From Streptomyces nanshensis (GTDB taxonomy: Bacteria > Actinomycetota > Actinomycetes > Streptomycetales > Streptomycetaceae): 34,417 bases of DNA. The stretch is taken from assembly GCF_001751255.1 (NCBI RefSeq), contig NZ_LJGW01000223.1, forward strand, positions 1-34,417, read 5' to 3'. Under the pieces are notes generated by a model. The model saw nothing but the letters and a program-made list of their open reading frames with translations. It made no database searches and had not been told where the DNA came from. Position 1 is the first letter of the stretch, and each line of letters begins with the position of its first letter. This document shows positions 9,168 to 18,689 of the stretch, piece after piece. The position numbers and the translations under genes were made by a program.

Positions 9168-10112
9168 TCACCAGCCGCGGGAGGCGTAGCGCTCTCCCTC
9201 GGGCAGGGTGTCGCAGTTGATGCCGACCATGGCCTCGCCCAGACCCCGGGAGGCGTCGGCGACGATCTTCGGGTCGTCGTAGAAGGTGGTGGCCTTGACG
9301 ATGGCGGCGGCACGCTTGGCAGGGTCGCCGGACTTGAAGATCCCGGAGCCCACGAAGACGCCCTCGGCGCCGAGTTGACGCATCAGCGCGGCGTCCGCCG
9401 GCGTGGCGACGCCGCCCGCGGAGAACAGCACGACGGGCAGCTTGCCCAGTTCGGCGACCTCGCGGACCAACTCGTACGGTGCGCGCAGGTCCTTGGCGGC
9501 GGCGTACAGCTCGTGGCCGTCCAGCGACTTCAGACGGCCGATGTCGTTGTTGATCTGCCGCATGTGGCGTACGGCCTCGACGACGTTGCCCGTGCCGGCC
9601 TCGCCCTTGGAACGGATCATGGCGGCGCCCTCGGAGATGCGCCGCAGCGCCTCGCCGAGGTTGGTGGCACCGCAGACGAAGGGCGTGGTGAAGGCGAACT
9701 TGTCGCTGTGGTTGACCTCGTCGGCCGGGGTGAGGACCTCGGACTCGTCGATGTAGTCCACGCCGAGGGCCTGGAGGAGCTGCGCCTCGACGAAGTGGCC
9801 GATGCGGGACTTGGCCATGACCGGGATCGCGACGGCCTCGATGATCCCCTCGATCATGTCCGGGTCGGACATCCGCGCGACGCCGCCGTCCTTGCGGATG
9901 TCGGCGGGGACCCGTTCGAGGGCCATGACGGCGACGGCGCCGGCGTCCTCGGCGATCTTCGCCTGCTCCGGCGTCACGACGTCCATGATCACGCCGCCCT
10001 TGAGCTGCTCGGCCATGCCGCGCTTGACCCGCGCGGTACCGGTGGCGGGAGCCTGGGCGGAGGGGGCGGAACCGCCGGAGGGGGCGGAGGGCACGGAAGA
10101 CGGGGTGGACAC
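9168..10112 (-). CDS. pdxS: Pyridoxal 5'-phosphate synthase lyase subunit PdxS
   Basis: PdxS forms PLP from ribose 5-phosphate, glyceraldehyde 3-phosphate and ammonia from PdxT. The core is unmistakable: [30 protein letters not shown], then [56 protein letters not shown], and the phosphate-binding [15 protein letters not shown]. The start is GTG 10112, preceded by GAGGT. This gives 314 aa with a Ser/Pro/Ala-rich N-terminal extension of about 30 residues before the conserved barrel. The ATG at 10151 lies upstream of the ribosome site and is unlikely. Confidence 0.96.
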   Translation of the reverse strand: MSTPSSVPSAPSGGSAPSAQAPATGTARVKRGMAEQLKGGVIMDVVTPEQAKIAEDAGAVAVMALERVPADIRKDGGVARMSDPDMIEGIIEAVAIPVMAKSRIGHFVEAQLLQALGVDYIDESEVLTPADEVNHSDKFAFTTPFVCGATNLGEALRRISEGAAMIRSKGEAGTGNVVEAVRHMRQINNDIGRLKSLDGHELYAAAKDLRAPYELVREVAELGKLPVVLFSAGGVATPADAALMRQLGAEGVFVGSGIFKSGDPAKRAAAIVKATTFYDDPKIVADASRGLGEAMVGINCDTLPEGERYASRGW

Positions 10113-10320
10113 GTATGACCTCACTCGACGGTAAAAGTACGACTGGACCATGGTAGGTCCGTTGCGTACACCCTCCTCGAACGGGGTGGCCTGGGAAAAG
10201 GGCCAATCGACCCTCGGTGGACTGCTTGAAGGGTCCCGGGGGCGGGCGGCGCCGGGCCACCGGGGCAGCCAACTCCCCCGCCCCGAACCGCTGTTGAGGC
10301 GCCCGAGTCGGACTGCCGGA

Positions 10321-10881
10321 CTACTGCGGCGCCCCGTTGCCCCGGTCGGCCAGCGCCGGCGGCGGCTCGTCGTCCATCTCGAAGGCCAGCGGGAACGGCG
10401 CGTAACCGGCCAGCCGCAGCCAGCGGACGGTGCGGTGCCGCCGCAGGGCGCGTGCCGCCCGTACGGCGTCGTTGTGGAAGCGGCGTGCCATCGGCACCCG
10501 CCGTACGGAGGCCGCGAGTTCGACCGCCGCGTCCTCGCCGCCCGGTGCCGCGCGTACGGCCTCGACCTGCGCGCTCTCGCCGAACACCGCGCGCAGCGCC
10601 TGGCTCAGCTCGCTCTCGGCGACCTCGCGCTGCTCCTCCGGGGCCTGCCGGGCGTCGTGCGCGGCCTGGTAGAGGACCATCGAGGCGGCCGGATCGAGGA
10701 CGCCCGCGGTGGCCAACTCCTGTGCGATGGACGCCCGTCGCAGGAGCTGCGCGTCGAGGGCGGCCCGCGCGGCGTCGATGCGGGCGTGCAGCCGGTCGAG
10801 ACGTCCGGCCGTCCAGCTCAGATAGACGCCGATCAGGAGCACGGCGACGGCGAGCAGGATCAGTGTCGTCATGGTGGGCAT
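10321..10881 (-). CDS. LemA-like single-pass membrane protein
   Basis: This 186-aa protein has an N-terminal membrane helix ([18 protein letters not shown]) followed by a mostly helical region. It contains [27 protein letters not shown] and ends with [44 protein letters not shown]. That ending resembles LemA proteins, which have N-A-V and a proline/aromatic run before the C-terminus. The role of LemA proteins is not settled. It lies between pimA and pdxS on the same strand and may belong to the PIM-lipid operon. I infer a cell-envelope location. Start ATG 10881 is followed by a second ATG at 10872. Confidence 0.75.
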   Translation of the reverse strand: MPTMTTLILLAVAVLLIGVYLSWTAGRLDRLHARIDAARAALDAQLLRRASIAQELATAGVLDPAASMVLYQAAHDARQAPEEQREVAESELSQALRAVFGESAQVEAVRAAPGGEDAAVELAASVRRVPMARRFHNDAVRAARALRRHRTVRWLRLAGYAPFPLAFEMDDEPPPALADRGNGAPQ

Positions 10882-10955
10882 CGCTTCCGCGCTCTCCCTC
10901 GTTCTTCAGCTTTCAGCGGCCGCACGGCGACGCCGGGCCCGTCCGCGCCGGCCGG

Positions 10956-12116
10956 TCAGTCACGGGCCAGTCCGAACCGCGCCCGCAGCCCGATGCGTTC
11001 GTCGGGCGCGACGGCGGCGGCACCGTCCGTGACGGTCTCGTAGACGGCGAGCACGTCCGCGCCGACCGTGGACCAGTCGAACCGGCGCACATGGCGGCGC
11101 CCGTACTCCCGCAGCCGCTCCCGCTCCTCGCGGCTGGAGAGCAGTCGTACGGCGGCGTCGGCCAGGGCGCCGGCGTCCTCGCGCGGGAAGAGGTCGCCGG
11201 CCTGCCCGCCGTCCAGGACCTGCGCGAAGGCGTCCAGATCGCTGGCGAGCACGGGGGCGCCCGCGGACATCGCCTCGACGAGGATGATCCCGAAGGACTC
11301 GCCCCCGGTGTTGGGCGCGACGTACAGATCGACGCTGCGCAGCAGCCGCGCCTTGTCCTCGTCGCTGACCATGCCGAGGAACTCCACCCGCTCCCGTACG
11401 TGCGGGGGCAGGTCCTCGACGGCCTCCTCCTCGTCGCCGCGGCCCGCGACCAACAGCCGCGTCTCCGGCAGGGATTCGAGGATGCGCGGCAGGGCCTTCA
11501 TCAGCACGGGGAGTCCCTTGCGCGGCTCGTCGATCCGCCCGATGAAGCCGATCGTGCCGCCCTGCCACTCGGCCTTGGGCTCGGCGCGGGCGAAGAAGTC
11601 GACGTCGACGCCGTTGGGGATGACGACCGCGTCGCCCCCGAGGTGCTCGACGAGGGTGCGGCGCGCGTACTCGCTCACCGCGATGCGGGCGCTGATCTTC
11701 TCCAGCGCGGGCTGGAGGATCGGGTACGCCGCGATCATCGCGCGCGAGCGGGGGTTGGAGGTGTGGAAGGTCGCCACGATCGGGCCCTGCGCGGCCCAGC
11801 AGGTGAGCAGGGCGAGCGAGGGCGTGGCGGGTTCGTGGATGTGCAGCACGTCGAAGCGGCCCTCGTGGACCCAGCGCCGTACGCGGGCCGCGGAGAGGAA
11901 GCCGAAGTTCAGACGGGCGACGGACCCGTTGTACGGGACGGGCACGGCGCGGCCCGCGGAGACGACGTACGGGGGCAGCGGGGTCTCGTCGTCGGACGGC
12001 GCCAGTACGGACACCTCGTGGCCGAGGCCGTCGAGATGCTCCGCCAGGTCGCGCACGTGGAACTGGACGCCGCCCGGCACGTCCCAGGAGTACGGGCAGA
12101 CGATCCCGATCCTCAT
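10956..12116 (-). CDS. pimA: Phosphatidylinositol alpha-mannosyltransferase PimA-like (GT4)
   Basis: PimA adds the first mannose from GDP-mannose to phosphatidylinositol at the inner face of the membrane. The 386-aa GT-B protein begins MRIGIVCPYSWDVPGGVQFH, very close to mycobacterial PimA. It has HIHEPATPSLALL and VATFHTSN in the N-terminal domain, IGFIGRIDEPRKGLPVLMKAL at the domain junction, and the GT4 nucleotide-sugar motif GESFGIILVEAMSAG. Its ATG overlaps the stop of the acyltransferase gene (ATGA), giving tight coupling. The pgsA-acyltransferase-pimA order is the conserved PIM operon. Confidence 0.93.
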   Translation of the reverse strand: MRIGIVCPYSWDVPGGVQFHVRDLAEHLDGLGHEVSVLAPSDDETPLPPYVVSAGRAVPVPYNGSVARLNFGFLSAARVRRWVHEGRFDVLHIHEPATPSLALLTCWAAQGPIVATFHTSNPRSRAMIAAYPILQPALEKISARIAVSEYARRTLVEHLGGDAVVIPNGVDVDFFARAEPKAEWQGGTIGFIGRIDEPRKGLPVLMKALPRILESLPETRLLVAGRGDEEEAVEDLPPHVRERVEFLGMVSDEDKARLLRSVDLYVAPNTGGESFGIILVEAMSAGAPVLASDLDAFAQVLDGGQAGDLFPREDAGALADAAVRLLSSREERERLREYGRRHVRRFDWSTVGADVLAVYETVTDGAAAVAPDERIGLRARFGLARD

Positions 12117-13177
12117 GTCTCCCGCTCCTCCCCGGACGCCGGACGTCCGCTCGCGGCGCCCGGTCCGCCAGTACCCGGTCCCGGAGCTTCCGGTTCCGCG
12201 GCCGCCTCCGGTTCCGCCGCCGCGTCCGTCTCCGCTCCCGCCGCCTCCGTATCCGGTCCCGTCCGCTCCCCCGCCCGCTGCGGCGGGAAGTCCGACAGCC
12301 ACAGCCGCTGCAACATGTGCCAGTCCCCGGGGTGTTCGGCGATGCCCTCGGCGAAGACGTCCGCGACGCGCTGCGTCATCGCCGCCGTCCGCTCCGCCCG
12401 CGTGCCCTCCGCCGGAACCTCGACCGGCGCGTGCACCCGGCCCTCCATCCGCGGCGCCCCCTCGTACCAGAGCGTCACCGGCAGCAGCAGCGCCCCGGTC
12501 TGCTGGGCGAGCAGCGCGGGCCCGGCGGGCATCCTCGTCCGCTCGCCGAAGAACCGTACGCCGACGCCCGAAGCGGACAGGTCGCGGTCGGCGACCAGGC
12601 AGACCAGTCCGCCGTCGCGCAGCCGCCGGGCCAGCGTGCCGAAGGCGCTGCCGCCGGAGTGCGGCAGGACCTCCATGCCCAGCCCCTCGCGGTAGGCGAC
12701 GAAGCGGTCGAAGAGCGACTCCGGTTTGAGGCGTTCGACGACGGTGCTGAACGGCGTCTTCAGCGCAGTGGTCACATACGCGCCGGCCAGATCCCAGTTG
12801 GCCAGATGCGGCAGGGCGAGGATCACGCCGCGGTCGGAGGCGATGCCGTCGGTCAGCCGGTGCAGATCGTGGATGTGCACGCTCTCCCGGATGTCACGCT
12901 CGCTCCACGCCGGCAGCCGGAACGACTCCATCCAGTACCGCAGATACGAGCGCATGCCGTCCCGTGAGAGCTGTCTGACGCGCTCCCGCGACGCCTCCGG
13001 CACCACACGCGCCAGGTTCACCTCCAACTGCCGTACGCCGCGCCCCTGCCGCTCCCAGGCGGCGTCCGCGATCCGCTTGCCCAGCGCGGCGGCGGCCGGC
13101 GCCGGAAGCCTGCGGACGCCGGCCCAGCCCAGCCCGTACAGCGAATCGGTCAGCGCCTCGCGGACGGTGGTGCTCAC
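12113..13177 (-). CDS. patA: Phosphatidylinositol mannoside acyltransferase (LpxL/HtrB superfamily)
   Basis: The protein is 354 aa from a GTG start that overlaps the pgsA stop by 4 bp. The lysophospholipid-acyltransferase motif H-x4-D is present at His124-Asp129 (ALPHLANWDLAGAYV), with LVADRDLSASGVGVRFFGERTRMPAGPALLA following, as in the HtrB/LpxL family. In mycobacteria the neighbour of pimA (Rv2611c) acylates PIM1/PIM2, and I infer the same role. The last 60 residues are a low-complexity Ala/Glu/Pro/Gly tail with no predicted catalytic role. A further upstream extension in frame is antisense-like and was excluded. Confidence 0.88.
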   Translation of the reverse strand: MSTTVREALTDSLYGLGWAGVRRLPAPAAAALGKRIADAAWERQGRGVRQLEVNLARVVPEASRERVRQLSRDGMRSYLRYWMESFRLPAWSERDIRESVHIHDLHRLTDGIASDRGVILALPHLANWDLAGAYVTTALKTPFSTVVERLKPESLFDRFVAYREGLGMEVLPHSGGSAFGTLARRLRDGGLVCLVADRDLSASGVGVRFFGERTRMPAGPALLAQQTGALLLPVTLWYEGAPRMEGRVHAPVEVPAEGTRAERTAAMTQRVADVFAEGIAEHPGDWHMLQRLWLSDFPPQRAGERTGPDTEAAGAETDAAAEPEAAAEPEAPGPGTGGPGAASGRPASGEERET

Positions 13178-13812
13178 GCCGTCCCCTCCGCTTCGGCCGC
13201 CTCGCGGCGTACGGTCACCACCCGCTGCCCGAGCGTGACGAGGCTGCCGATCGCCACCGCCCACAGCGCGACGGGCAGCAGTACGCCGATGTACGGGACG
13301 CCGAAGATCGTGAAGCCGGAGAACCCGGCGAGGACGAGCGTGATGACGAGCCGTTCGGCGCGCTCCACCAGGCCGTTGACGTTCACCGGCAGCCCGATGC
13401 TCTCGCCGCGCGCCTTGGTGTAGGAGACGACCTGACCGCTGGCGAGACAGAAGATCGTCACGCCGCACATCAGCACGCTGTCGCCGCCGCCCGCGTACCA
13501 CAGCGCGATGCCGCCGAAGACGGCCGCGTCGGCGACGCGGTCGAGCGTGGAGTCGAGGAAGGCGCCCCAGCGGCTGGAACGCCCGAGCTGCCGCGCCATG
13601 TTGCCGTCGACGAGGTCGGAGAAGACGAACAGCGTGATGACGACGGTGCCCCAGAAGAACTGGCCGAGCGGGTAGAAGACCAGCGCTCCGGCCACCACCC
13701 CCCCGGTGCCGATCAGGGTGACCGTATCGGGGCTCACTCCATGGCGCAGCAGCAGCGTCGCGAAGGGGGTGAGGACACGCGTGAAGAACGCACGCGCGTA
13801 CTTGTTCAGCAT
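13174..13812 (-). CDS. pgsA: Phosphatidylinositol-phosphate synthase (CDP-alcohol phosphatidyltransferase)
   Basis: This membrane enzyme condenses CDP-diacylglycerol with inositol 1-phosphate, the first committed step of PI and PIM synthesis in actinobacteria. The complete CDP-alcohol signature D-x2-D-G-x2-A-R-x8-G-x3-D-x3-D runs from Asp66 to Asp91 (FSDLVDGNMARQL, then GAFLDSTLDRVAD). About six hydrophobic segments are visible in 212 aa. The start chosen is ATG 13812 (MLNKYARAFFTRVLTP). It heads the pgsA-patA-pimA operon, and the 203-bp divergent region to the EF-G-like gene should contain the promoters. Confidence 0.93.
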   Translation of the reverse strand: MLNKYARAFFTRVLTPFATLLLRHGVSPDTVTLIGTGGVVAGALVFYPLGQFFWGTVVITLFVFSDLVDGNMARQLGRSSRWGAFLDSTLDRVADAAVFGGIALWYAGGGDSVLMCGVTIFCLASGQVVSYTKARGESIGLPVNVNGLVERAERLVITLVLAGFSGFTIFGVPYIGVLLPVALWAVAIGSLVTLGQRVVTVRREAAEAEGTA

Positions 13813-14015
13813 GGTCGTCCCGGTGATCGAGGGCGGGCACGGCGGCGGGTGGAGCCACCGGCGGGCCCATGGTAGCCAGGCGCGGGAAGGCCCTGCGCCA
13901 GGGCCGTGGGCGCCGCCCTGCGCTACGTATGGACGGGTGCCGGGCACGGTGGAAAGCTCGAAGTACCGCGGTTTTCGCGACGGACCCAGCAGGTGTCGAC
14001 CGGAAGGCGGGACAC

Positions 14016-16214
14016 ATGGGCGACAAGGCGAGCACACACCCCGGAGCCGCCGGCAGGGCGGCGGCGGCCGACCATCCGTCCTCACTGCGGAACGTGGTTC
14101 TGGTCGGCCACAGCGGTTCGGGCAAGACGACCCTCGTGGAAGCACTCGCGCTGGCCTCCGGAGCGGTGACCAGAGCCGGCAGGGTCGAGGACGGCGGGAC
14201 TCTCTCGGACTACGACGAGATCGAGCACCGCCAGCACCGGTCGGTACAGCTCTCGCTGGTGCCGGTCGAGTGGCAGGGCATACGGATCAACGTGCTGGAC
14301 ACCCCCGGATACGCGGATTTCGTCGGGGAGTTGAGGGCCGGTCTGCGGGCAGCGGACGCGGCCCTCTTCGTCGTCTCGGCCGCCGACGGCGTGGACGGGG
14401 CCACCCGCCTGGTGTGGGAGGAGTGTGCCGCGGTCGGCATGCCGCGGGCGATCGTGGTGACCCATCTCGACGCCGCACGCGCCGACTTCGACGAGATGGT
14501 CGCGGTCTGCCAGAGCGCCTTCGGCGGCGACGACCCGGACGCCGTCATCCCGCTGTATCTGCCGCTGCGCGGCGAGCCGGGCGCCGACGGGAACGCGCCC
14601 GTCGAGGGCCTGATCGGTCTGCTCTCCCGGCGCGTCTACGACTACACCTCGGGCACCCGTACCGAACGCGACCCGGACGAGGGGCAGTTGCCGCAGATCG
14701 CGGAGGCCCGCGACCGCCTCATCGAGGGGATCATCTCGGAGAGCGAGGACGAGACCCTCATGGACCGCTATCTCGGCGGCGAGGAGTGCGACGTCGGAAC
14801 GCTCGTCAAGGACCTGGAGAAGGCCGTCGCCCGCGGCGTCTTCCACCCCGTACTGGCGGCGGCCCCCGCCGCGGAGGGCGCCCGGCACGGCCTGGGCACC
14901 CTGGAGCTGCTGGAGTTGATCACCGGCGGCTTCCCCGCGCCGCCGGAGCGGGAGATCCCCGCCGTCACCACGCCCGACGGCTCGCCGCGTCCCGCGCTGA
15001 CCTGCGATCCGGACGGGCCGCTGGCGGCCGAGGTCGTCAAGACCACCTCCGACCCGTACGTGGGCCGCCTCTCCCTCGTCCGTGTCTTCTCCGGCACGCT
15101 CCGTCCCGACGAGACGGTGCACGTCTCGGGGCACGGCCTGGAGGACCGCGGCCACGAGGACCACGACGTCGACGAGCGGATCGGCGCGCTCTCCGCCCCC
15201 TTCGGCAAGCAGCAGCGCCCGCTGCCGAAGGCCGTCGCCGGCGATCTGGCGTGCGTGGCCAAGCTGAACCGTGCGGAGACCGGCGACACCCTCTCCTCGA
15301 AGGACGCCCCGCTGCTGATGCAGCCGTGGACGATGCCGGACCCGCTGCTGCCCGTCGCCATCGAGGCGCACACCAAGGCGGACGAGGACAAGCTCTCGCA
15401 CGGCCTCTCCCGGCTCGTCGCCGAGGACCCGACGATGCGCCTGGAGCAGAACCCCGACACCCGTCAACTCGTCCTGTGGTGCCTGGGCGAGGCGCACACG
15501 GGCGTGGCCCTGGAGCGGCTGCGCAGCCGCTACGGCGTCAACGTCGACTCCGTCACGCACCGCGTCTCGCTCCGCGAGACCTTCGCCGAGCCGGCGTCGG
15601 GACGCGGACGGCACGTCAAACAGTCCGGCGGACACGGGCAGTTCGCGATCTGCGACATCACCGTGGAACCGCTGCCCGCCGGTTCGGGCATCGAGTTCGT
15701 CGACAAGGTCGTCGGCGGCGCCGTGCCGCGGCAGTTCATCCCGTCCGTGGAGAAGGGCGTACGGGCGCAGGCCGCCAAGGGGGTCGCCGCGGGCTATCCG
15801 CTGGTCGACTTCCGGGTCACGCTGCACGACGGCAAGGCGCACTCCGTGGACTCCTCGGACGCCGCCTTCCAGACGGCCGGTGCGCTCGCGCTGCGCGAGT
15901 GCGCGTCCCATGCGCGCATCCATCTGCTGGAGCCCGTCGCGGAGTTGCAGGTGGACGTGGAGGACGAGTACGTCGGCTCGGTGATGAGCGACCTGTCCGG
16001 ACGCCGCGGCAAGGTCTCCGGCACCGAGCAGGCCACCGACGGGCACACCCTCGTACGGGCGCAGATCCCGGAGATCGAGATCAGCCGGTACGCGGTGGAA
16101 CTGCGTTCGCTCTCGCACGGCACGGGCCGCTTCTCCCGTGCGTACGCCTGCCATGAACCGATGCCGCAGGCGCTCGCCGGCAAGATCCTCGAAGCCGCAC
16201 AGAACGGCGGCTGA
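14016..16214 (+). CDS. EF-G-like translational GTPase paralogue
   Basis: This 732-aa protein has the full EF-G domain plan: a GTPase domain, domain II, the domain III/IV region with HVKQSGGHGQFAICDI, and a C-terminal EF-G/EF-2 fold ending SHGTGRFSRAYACHEPMP. G1 is intact (GHSGSGKTT, 31-39), as is G3 (DTPGYADF, 95-102). G4, normally NKxD, reads THLD (149-152), and the switch I RGITI segment reads RSVQL (75-79). It is not in a str operon, so it is the divergent EF-G-like paralogue rather than the housekeeping factor. A mycobacterial EF-G2 is reported to bind GTP without ribosome-stimulated hydrolysis. The start ATG 14016 has AAGGCGGG upstream. Confidence 0.88.
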   Translation: MGDKASTHPGAAGRAAAADHPSSLRNVVLVGHSGSGKTTLVEALALASGAVTRAGRVEDGGTLSDYDEIEHRQHRSVQLSLVPVEWQGIRINVLDTPGYADFVGELRAGLRAADAALFVVSAADGVDGATRLVWEECAAVGMPRAIVVTHLDAARADFDEMVAVCQSAFGGDDPDAVIPLYLPLRGEPGADGNAPVEGLIGLLSRRVYDYTSGTRTERDPDEGQLPQIAEARDRLIEGIISESEDETLMDRYLGGEECDVGTLVKDLEKAVARGVFHPVLAAAPAAEGARHGLGTLELLELITGGFPAPPEREIPAVTTPDGSPRPALTCDPDGPLAAEVVKTTSDPYVGRLSLVRVFSGTLRPDETVHVSGHGLEDRGHEDHDVDERIGALSAPFGKQQRPLPKAVAGDLACVAKLNRAETGDTLSSKDAPLLMQPWTMPDPLLPVAIEAHTKADEDKLSHGLSRLVAEDPTMRLEQNPDTRQLVLWCLGEAHTGVALERLRSRYGVNVDSVTHRVSLRETFAEPASGRGRHVKQSGGHGQFAICDITVEPLPAGSGIEFVDKVVGGAVPRQFIPSVEKGVRAQAAKGVAAGYPLVDFRVTLHDGKAHSVDSSDAAFQTAGALALRECASHARIHLLEPVAELQVDVEDEYVGSVMSDLSGRRGKVSGTEQATDGHTLVRAQIPEIEISRYAVELRSLSHGTGRFSRAYACHEPMPQALAGKILEAAQNGG

Positions 16215-16347
16215 CTGCGGCTACGCTGGGTACGACGCGCGAAGAAGTGTGCCGGCCATGGGAGTTGGGAATGTGCCGTGGTCGGCACCGCTCGCGGGCG
16301 GGCGGGCGACGCCGGTGCGTGACGATGCTTGACGGAGTGGGGGCTCA

Positions 16348-18018
16348 GTGGCCGGGTTCGAGGATTTCGAGGGGATCGAGGCCGCGTCCGACTTCAGCCC
16401 GGGCGCGCAGGTGCCGCTCTCGGGTTCGGGCGGGCAGACGGCGGCGACACAGGCGCTGGCCTCGGCGGCGTACCGGGACGGCGGGTTCGAGAAGTTCCTC
16501 AAGGCCAACGAGGGCGCGTCGCTGAAGCCTCCGCGGCTGTCGCTGTTCGAGCCCAACCTCGGCGAGGCGTTCTCCCGGGCCGTGCAGGTCCGGCTGCTCG
16601 GCGGTGCGCGCGGCGCGCTCATCCAGTCCTTCGGGATCGAGCCGCAGACGGTCGTCGAGCACTGCCTCGCGGCGACGCGCATCCGCAAGGACCGCGACAC
16701 CAAGCTCACCGTCATCATGGTGATCTTCGGTCTGCTGTTCCTGCCGGGCACCCTGCTGTGGCTGCTGGCCTTCCAGTTGCGGCGCATGATCGCCGGTGCG
16801 CAGGACAAGCGCATGGGCGCCTTCGGCATGGCCGCCATGGTCGCGCTGGGCGGCCTGGCCGTGCTGTTCATGCTCAAGCTGCCCTTCGACGGCGTGCTCG
16901 CCTACTACCTGCGGGGCATGCTCATCGCGCCCGTCATCGGCTGGCTGTGGGCGAAGCAGGTATGCGAGCGCACCGCGAAGATGCTGCGGGGCCAGTGGGA
17001 ACAGCTCCTGGGCGGCGGCGGTCTGGGCGCGAAGATCCCCGAGGCCGTACCGCAGGACCCGGGCGACGCGGGCGCCGAGCGGATCCGGCTGGGCCTGGCG
17101 AAGCTCCGCGCGGAGCAGGCCAGCAACCTCGTCTACTACGCGGGCCCCAAGGGGATACTCGGCATGGGCACCCGCTGGGGAAGCTGGCAGCTCGCCGAGG
17201 AACTGGTCCCCAAGGACCCGGAGTCGGAGATCAATCCGTTCCGCAGTTGGGACGTGGTGCGTGCCATCTACGACCAGTTGCGGATGCTGGAGCGCAGCCC
17301 GCTGCACACGGGCGGCTTCCCCAAGCCGTCCGTACGGCACTGGATCGTCTCGCCCATCGCCGAGGGCGCCTCGTCGGTCTCCCGCCCCGAGGGCCAGGAG
17401 GTCGAGGGCTACCGCATCAAGGACTTCGAGATACAGCGCATCTGCAACGAGCAGCAGTTCGGCAGCGGCAACCGGCACTATCTCGGCGTCCAGTTCGTGC
17501 TCTGGGACGGCCAGTTGGTGATCACGCTGATGATCACGGTGACGGTGCTGCACCACACGCTGCGCATCGAGGTCACCGGCCACGCCCTCGGCCCCGTGCA
17601 CGGCCTGTTCTTCGACAAGCCGAAGGCCAAGACCAAGACGGTCTCCAAGGGCGTGAAGTTCTGGGAGACCAAGACCGTGAACCAGCCGCTGGTGGAGACC
17701 CAGGAGGTCGTACGGCTCGCGGCCCGCGCCCCCCTCACCTGGTTCCCGCCGGTGCTGGACTTCCTCGGCGGCAAGATGACCCTCCCGGAGCCCTTCGGTC
17801 TGCGGCACGCGTGGGCGGACAAGCCGTGGCGGCACCGCTTCATGGCCGACGACGCGCTGCGCGCCGCGACGCCCGTGCTGCGGGTGGTGCATGCGGCGGC
17901 GCTGCGCGTCCTGGAGGAGAACGGCTGCAACACCGACCAGTTCGGCGCCCGTTCCAACGCCCTCAGCGGTTCGATACCGGCCGTCGAGCCGAAGAAGGCC
18001 GACGTCTACGACGCCTGA
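16348..18018 (+). CDS. Conserved integral membrane protein of unknown function
   Basis: I do not recognise the family. The 556-aa protein starts at GTG 16348 after GGAG and begins MAGFEDFEGIEAASDFSPG. Two to three hydrophobic segments cluster at about residues 118-200 (VIMVIFGLLFLPGTLLWLLAF, MAAMVALGGLAVLFML, LRGMLIAPVIGWLW). The long C-terminal part is soluble, with another hydrophobic stretch near 390-400 (LVITLMITVTVL). It follows the EF-G-like gene after 133 bp and may be cotranscribed. No signal peptide or catalytic motif was found. Confidence 0.8.
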   Translation: MAGFEDFEGIEAASDFSPGAQVPLSGSGGQTAATQALASAAYRDGGFEKFLKANEGASLKPPRLSLFEPNLGEAFSRAVQVRLLGGARGALIQSFGIEPQTVVEHCLAATRIRKDRDTKLTVIMVIFGLLFLPGTLLWLLAFQLRRMIAGAQDKRMGAFGMAAMVALGGLAVLFMLKLPFDGVLAYYLRGMLIAPVIGWLWAKQVCERTAKMLRGQWEQLLGGGGLGAKIPEAVPQDPGDAGAERIRLGLAKLRAEQASNLVYYAGPKGILGMGTRWGSWQLAEELVPKDPESEINPFRSWDVVRAIYDQLRMLERSPLHTGGFPKPSVRHWIVSPIAEGASSVSRPEGQEVEGYRIKDFEIQRICNEQQFGSGNRHYLGVQFVLWDGQLVITLMITVTVLHHTLRIEVTGHALGPVHGLFFDKPKAKTKTVSKGVKFWETKTVNQPLVETQEVVRLAARAPLTWFPPVLDFLGGKMTLPEPFGLRHAWADKPWRHRFMADDALRAATPVLRVVHAAALRVLEENGCNTDQFGARSNALSGSIPAVEPKKADVYDA

Positions 18019-18083
18019 CGTCTCGCGGCGTCCCCCTCTCGGGGCGGGGCGCCGGCCGGACGGGAGGGAGCGTCCGTCCCGTA

Positions 18084-18100
18084 CCCGGCGGCCTGCCGGG
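18084..18100. terminator. Small hairpin between convergent genes
   Basis: The arms cccggc (18084-18089) and gccggg (18095-18100) form a 6-bp stem with a 5-nt loop. It lies in the 98-bp gap between the convergent membrane-protein gene and the HIT gene. The stem is weak and is supported only by position. Confidence 0.3.
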
Positions 18101-18116
18101 CCCGAGCCCGAGAGTG

Positions 18117-18674
18117 CTAGTCCTGCCAGGCGTCGGCGAGCATCTGCCGGGTTTCCGCGAGCAGTTGGGGCAGCACCCGGGTGTGCCCGACGACCGGCAT
18201 GAAGTTGGTGTCGCCGCCCCACCGCGGCACGAGGTGCTGGTGGAGATGCGCGGCGATTCCCGCGCCCGCGACCGCCCCCTGGTTCATGCCGATGTTGAAG
18301 CCCTGCGCCCCGGAGGCGGCGCGCAGCGTCTTCATCGCACGCTTGGTGAACTCCGCGAGCTCCACGGTCTCCTCGTCCGTCAGCCCCGTGTAGTCGGCCA
18401 CGTGCCGGAAGGGGACGACCATGAGGTGGCCGCCGTTGTACGGGTAGAGGTTGAGCACCGCGTAGACGTGCTCCCCGCGGGCGAGGACCAGCCCGTCCTC
18501 GTCGCTCTTGGCCGGGATCACGCAGAAGGGACAGCCGTCGTCCGCTCCGGGGCCGCTGGGCTTGTTCTCGCCCTGGATGTACGCCATGCGGTGCGGTGTC
18601 CACAGGCGCTGGAACGCGTCCGGCGTCCCGACTCCGATCTGCTGTTCCGGCTCGCTCGTCATGCTCGCCAGCAT
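18117..18674 (-). CDS. HIT-family protein, probable Ap4A phosphorylase (Rv2613c type)
   Basis: The histidine-triad motif is HLHQHLVPRW (His143, His145, His147), and a zinc-type CPFC (48-51) precedes the core. The opening TPDAFQRLWTPHRMAYIQGE and GFNIGMNQGAVAGAGIAAH match the actinobacterial branch next to thrS. Its mycobacterial counterpart Rv2613c, also beside thrS and pgsA, has been characterised as an Ap4A phosphorylase. This fits a gene next to an aminoacyl-tRNA synthetase, since these enzymes produce Ap4A. The product is 185 aa from ATG 18674; ATG 18662 (MTSEPEQ) is an equally plausible start. Confidence 0.88.
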   Translation of the reverse strand: MLASMTSEPEQQIGVGTPDAFQRLWTPHRMAYIQGENKPSGPGADDGCPFCVIPAKSDEDGLVLARGEHVYAVLNLYPYNGGHLMVVPFRHVADYTGLTDEETVELAEFTKRAMKTLRAASGAQGFNIGMNQGAVAGAGIAAHLHQHLVPRWGGDTNFMPVVGHTRVLPQLLAETRQMLADAWQD

Positions 18675-18689
18675 AGGACTTCACGGGAA

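Noticed and set aside
10452..12695. 747-codon plus-strand open frame
   Set aside because: It is antisense to the LemA-like, pimA and patA genes, which have clear domains on the minus strand.
14082..16154. 690-codon minus-strand open frame
   Set aside because: It is the shadow of the EF-G-like gene, with no recognisable protein features.
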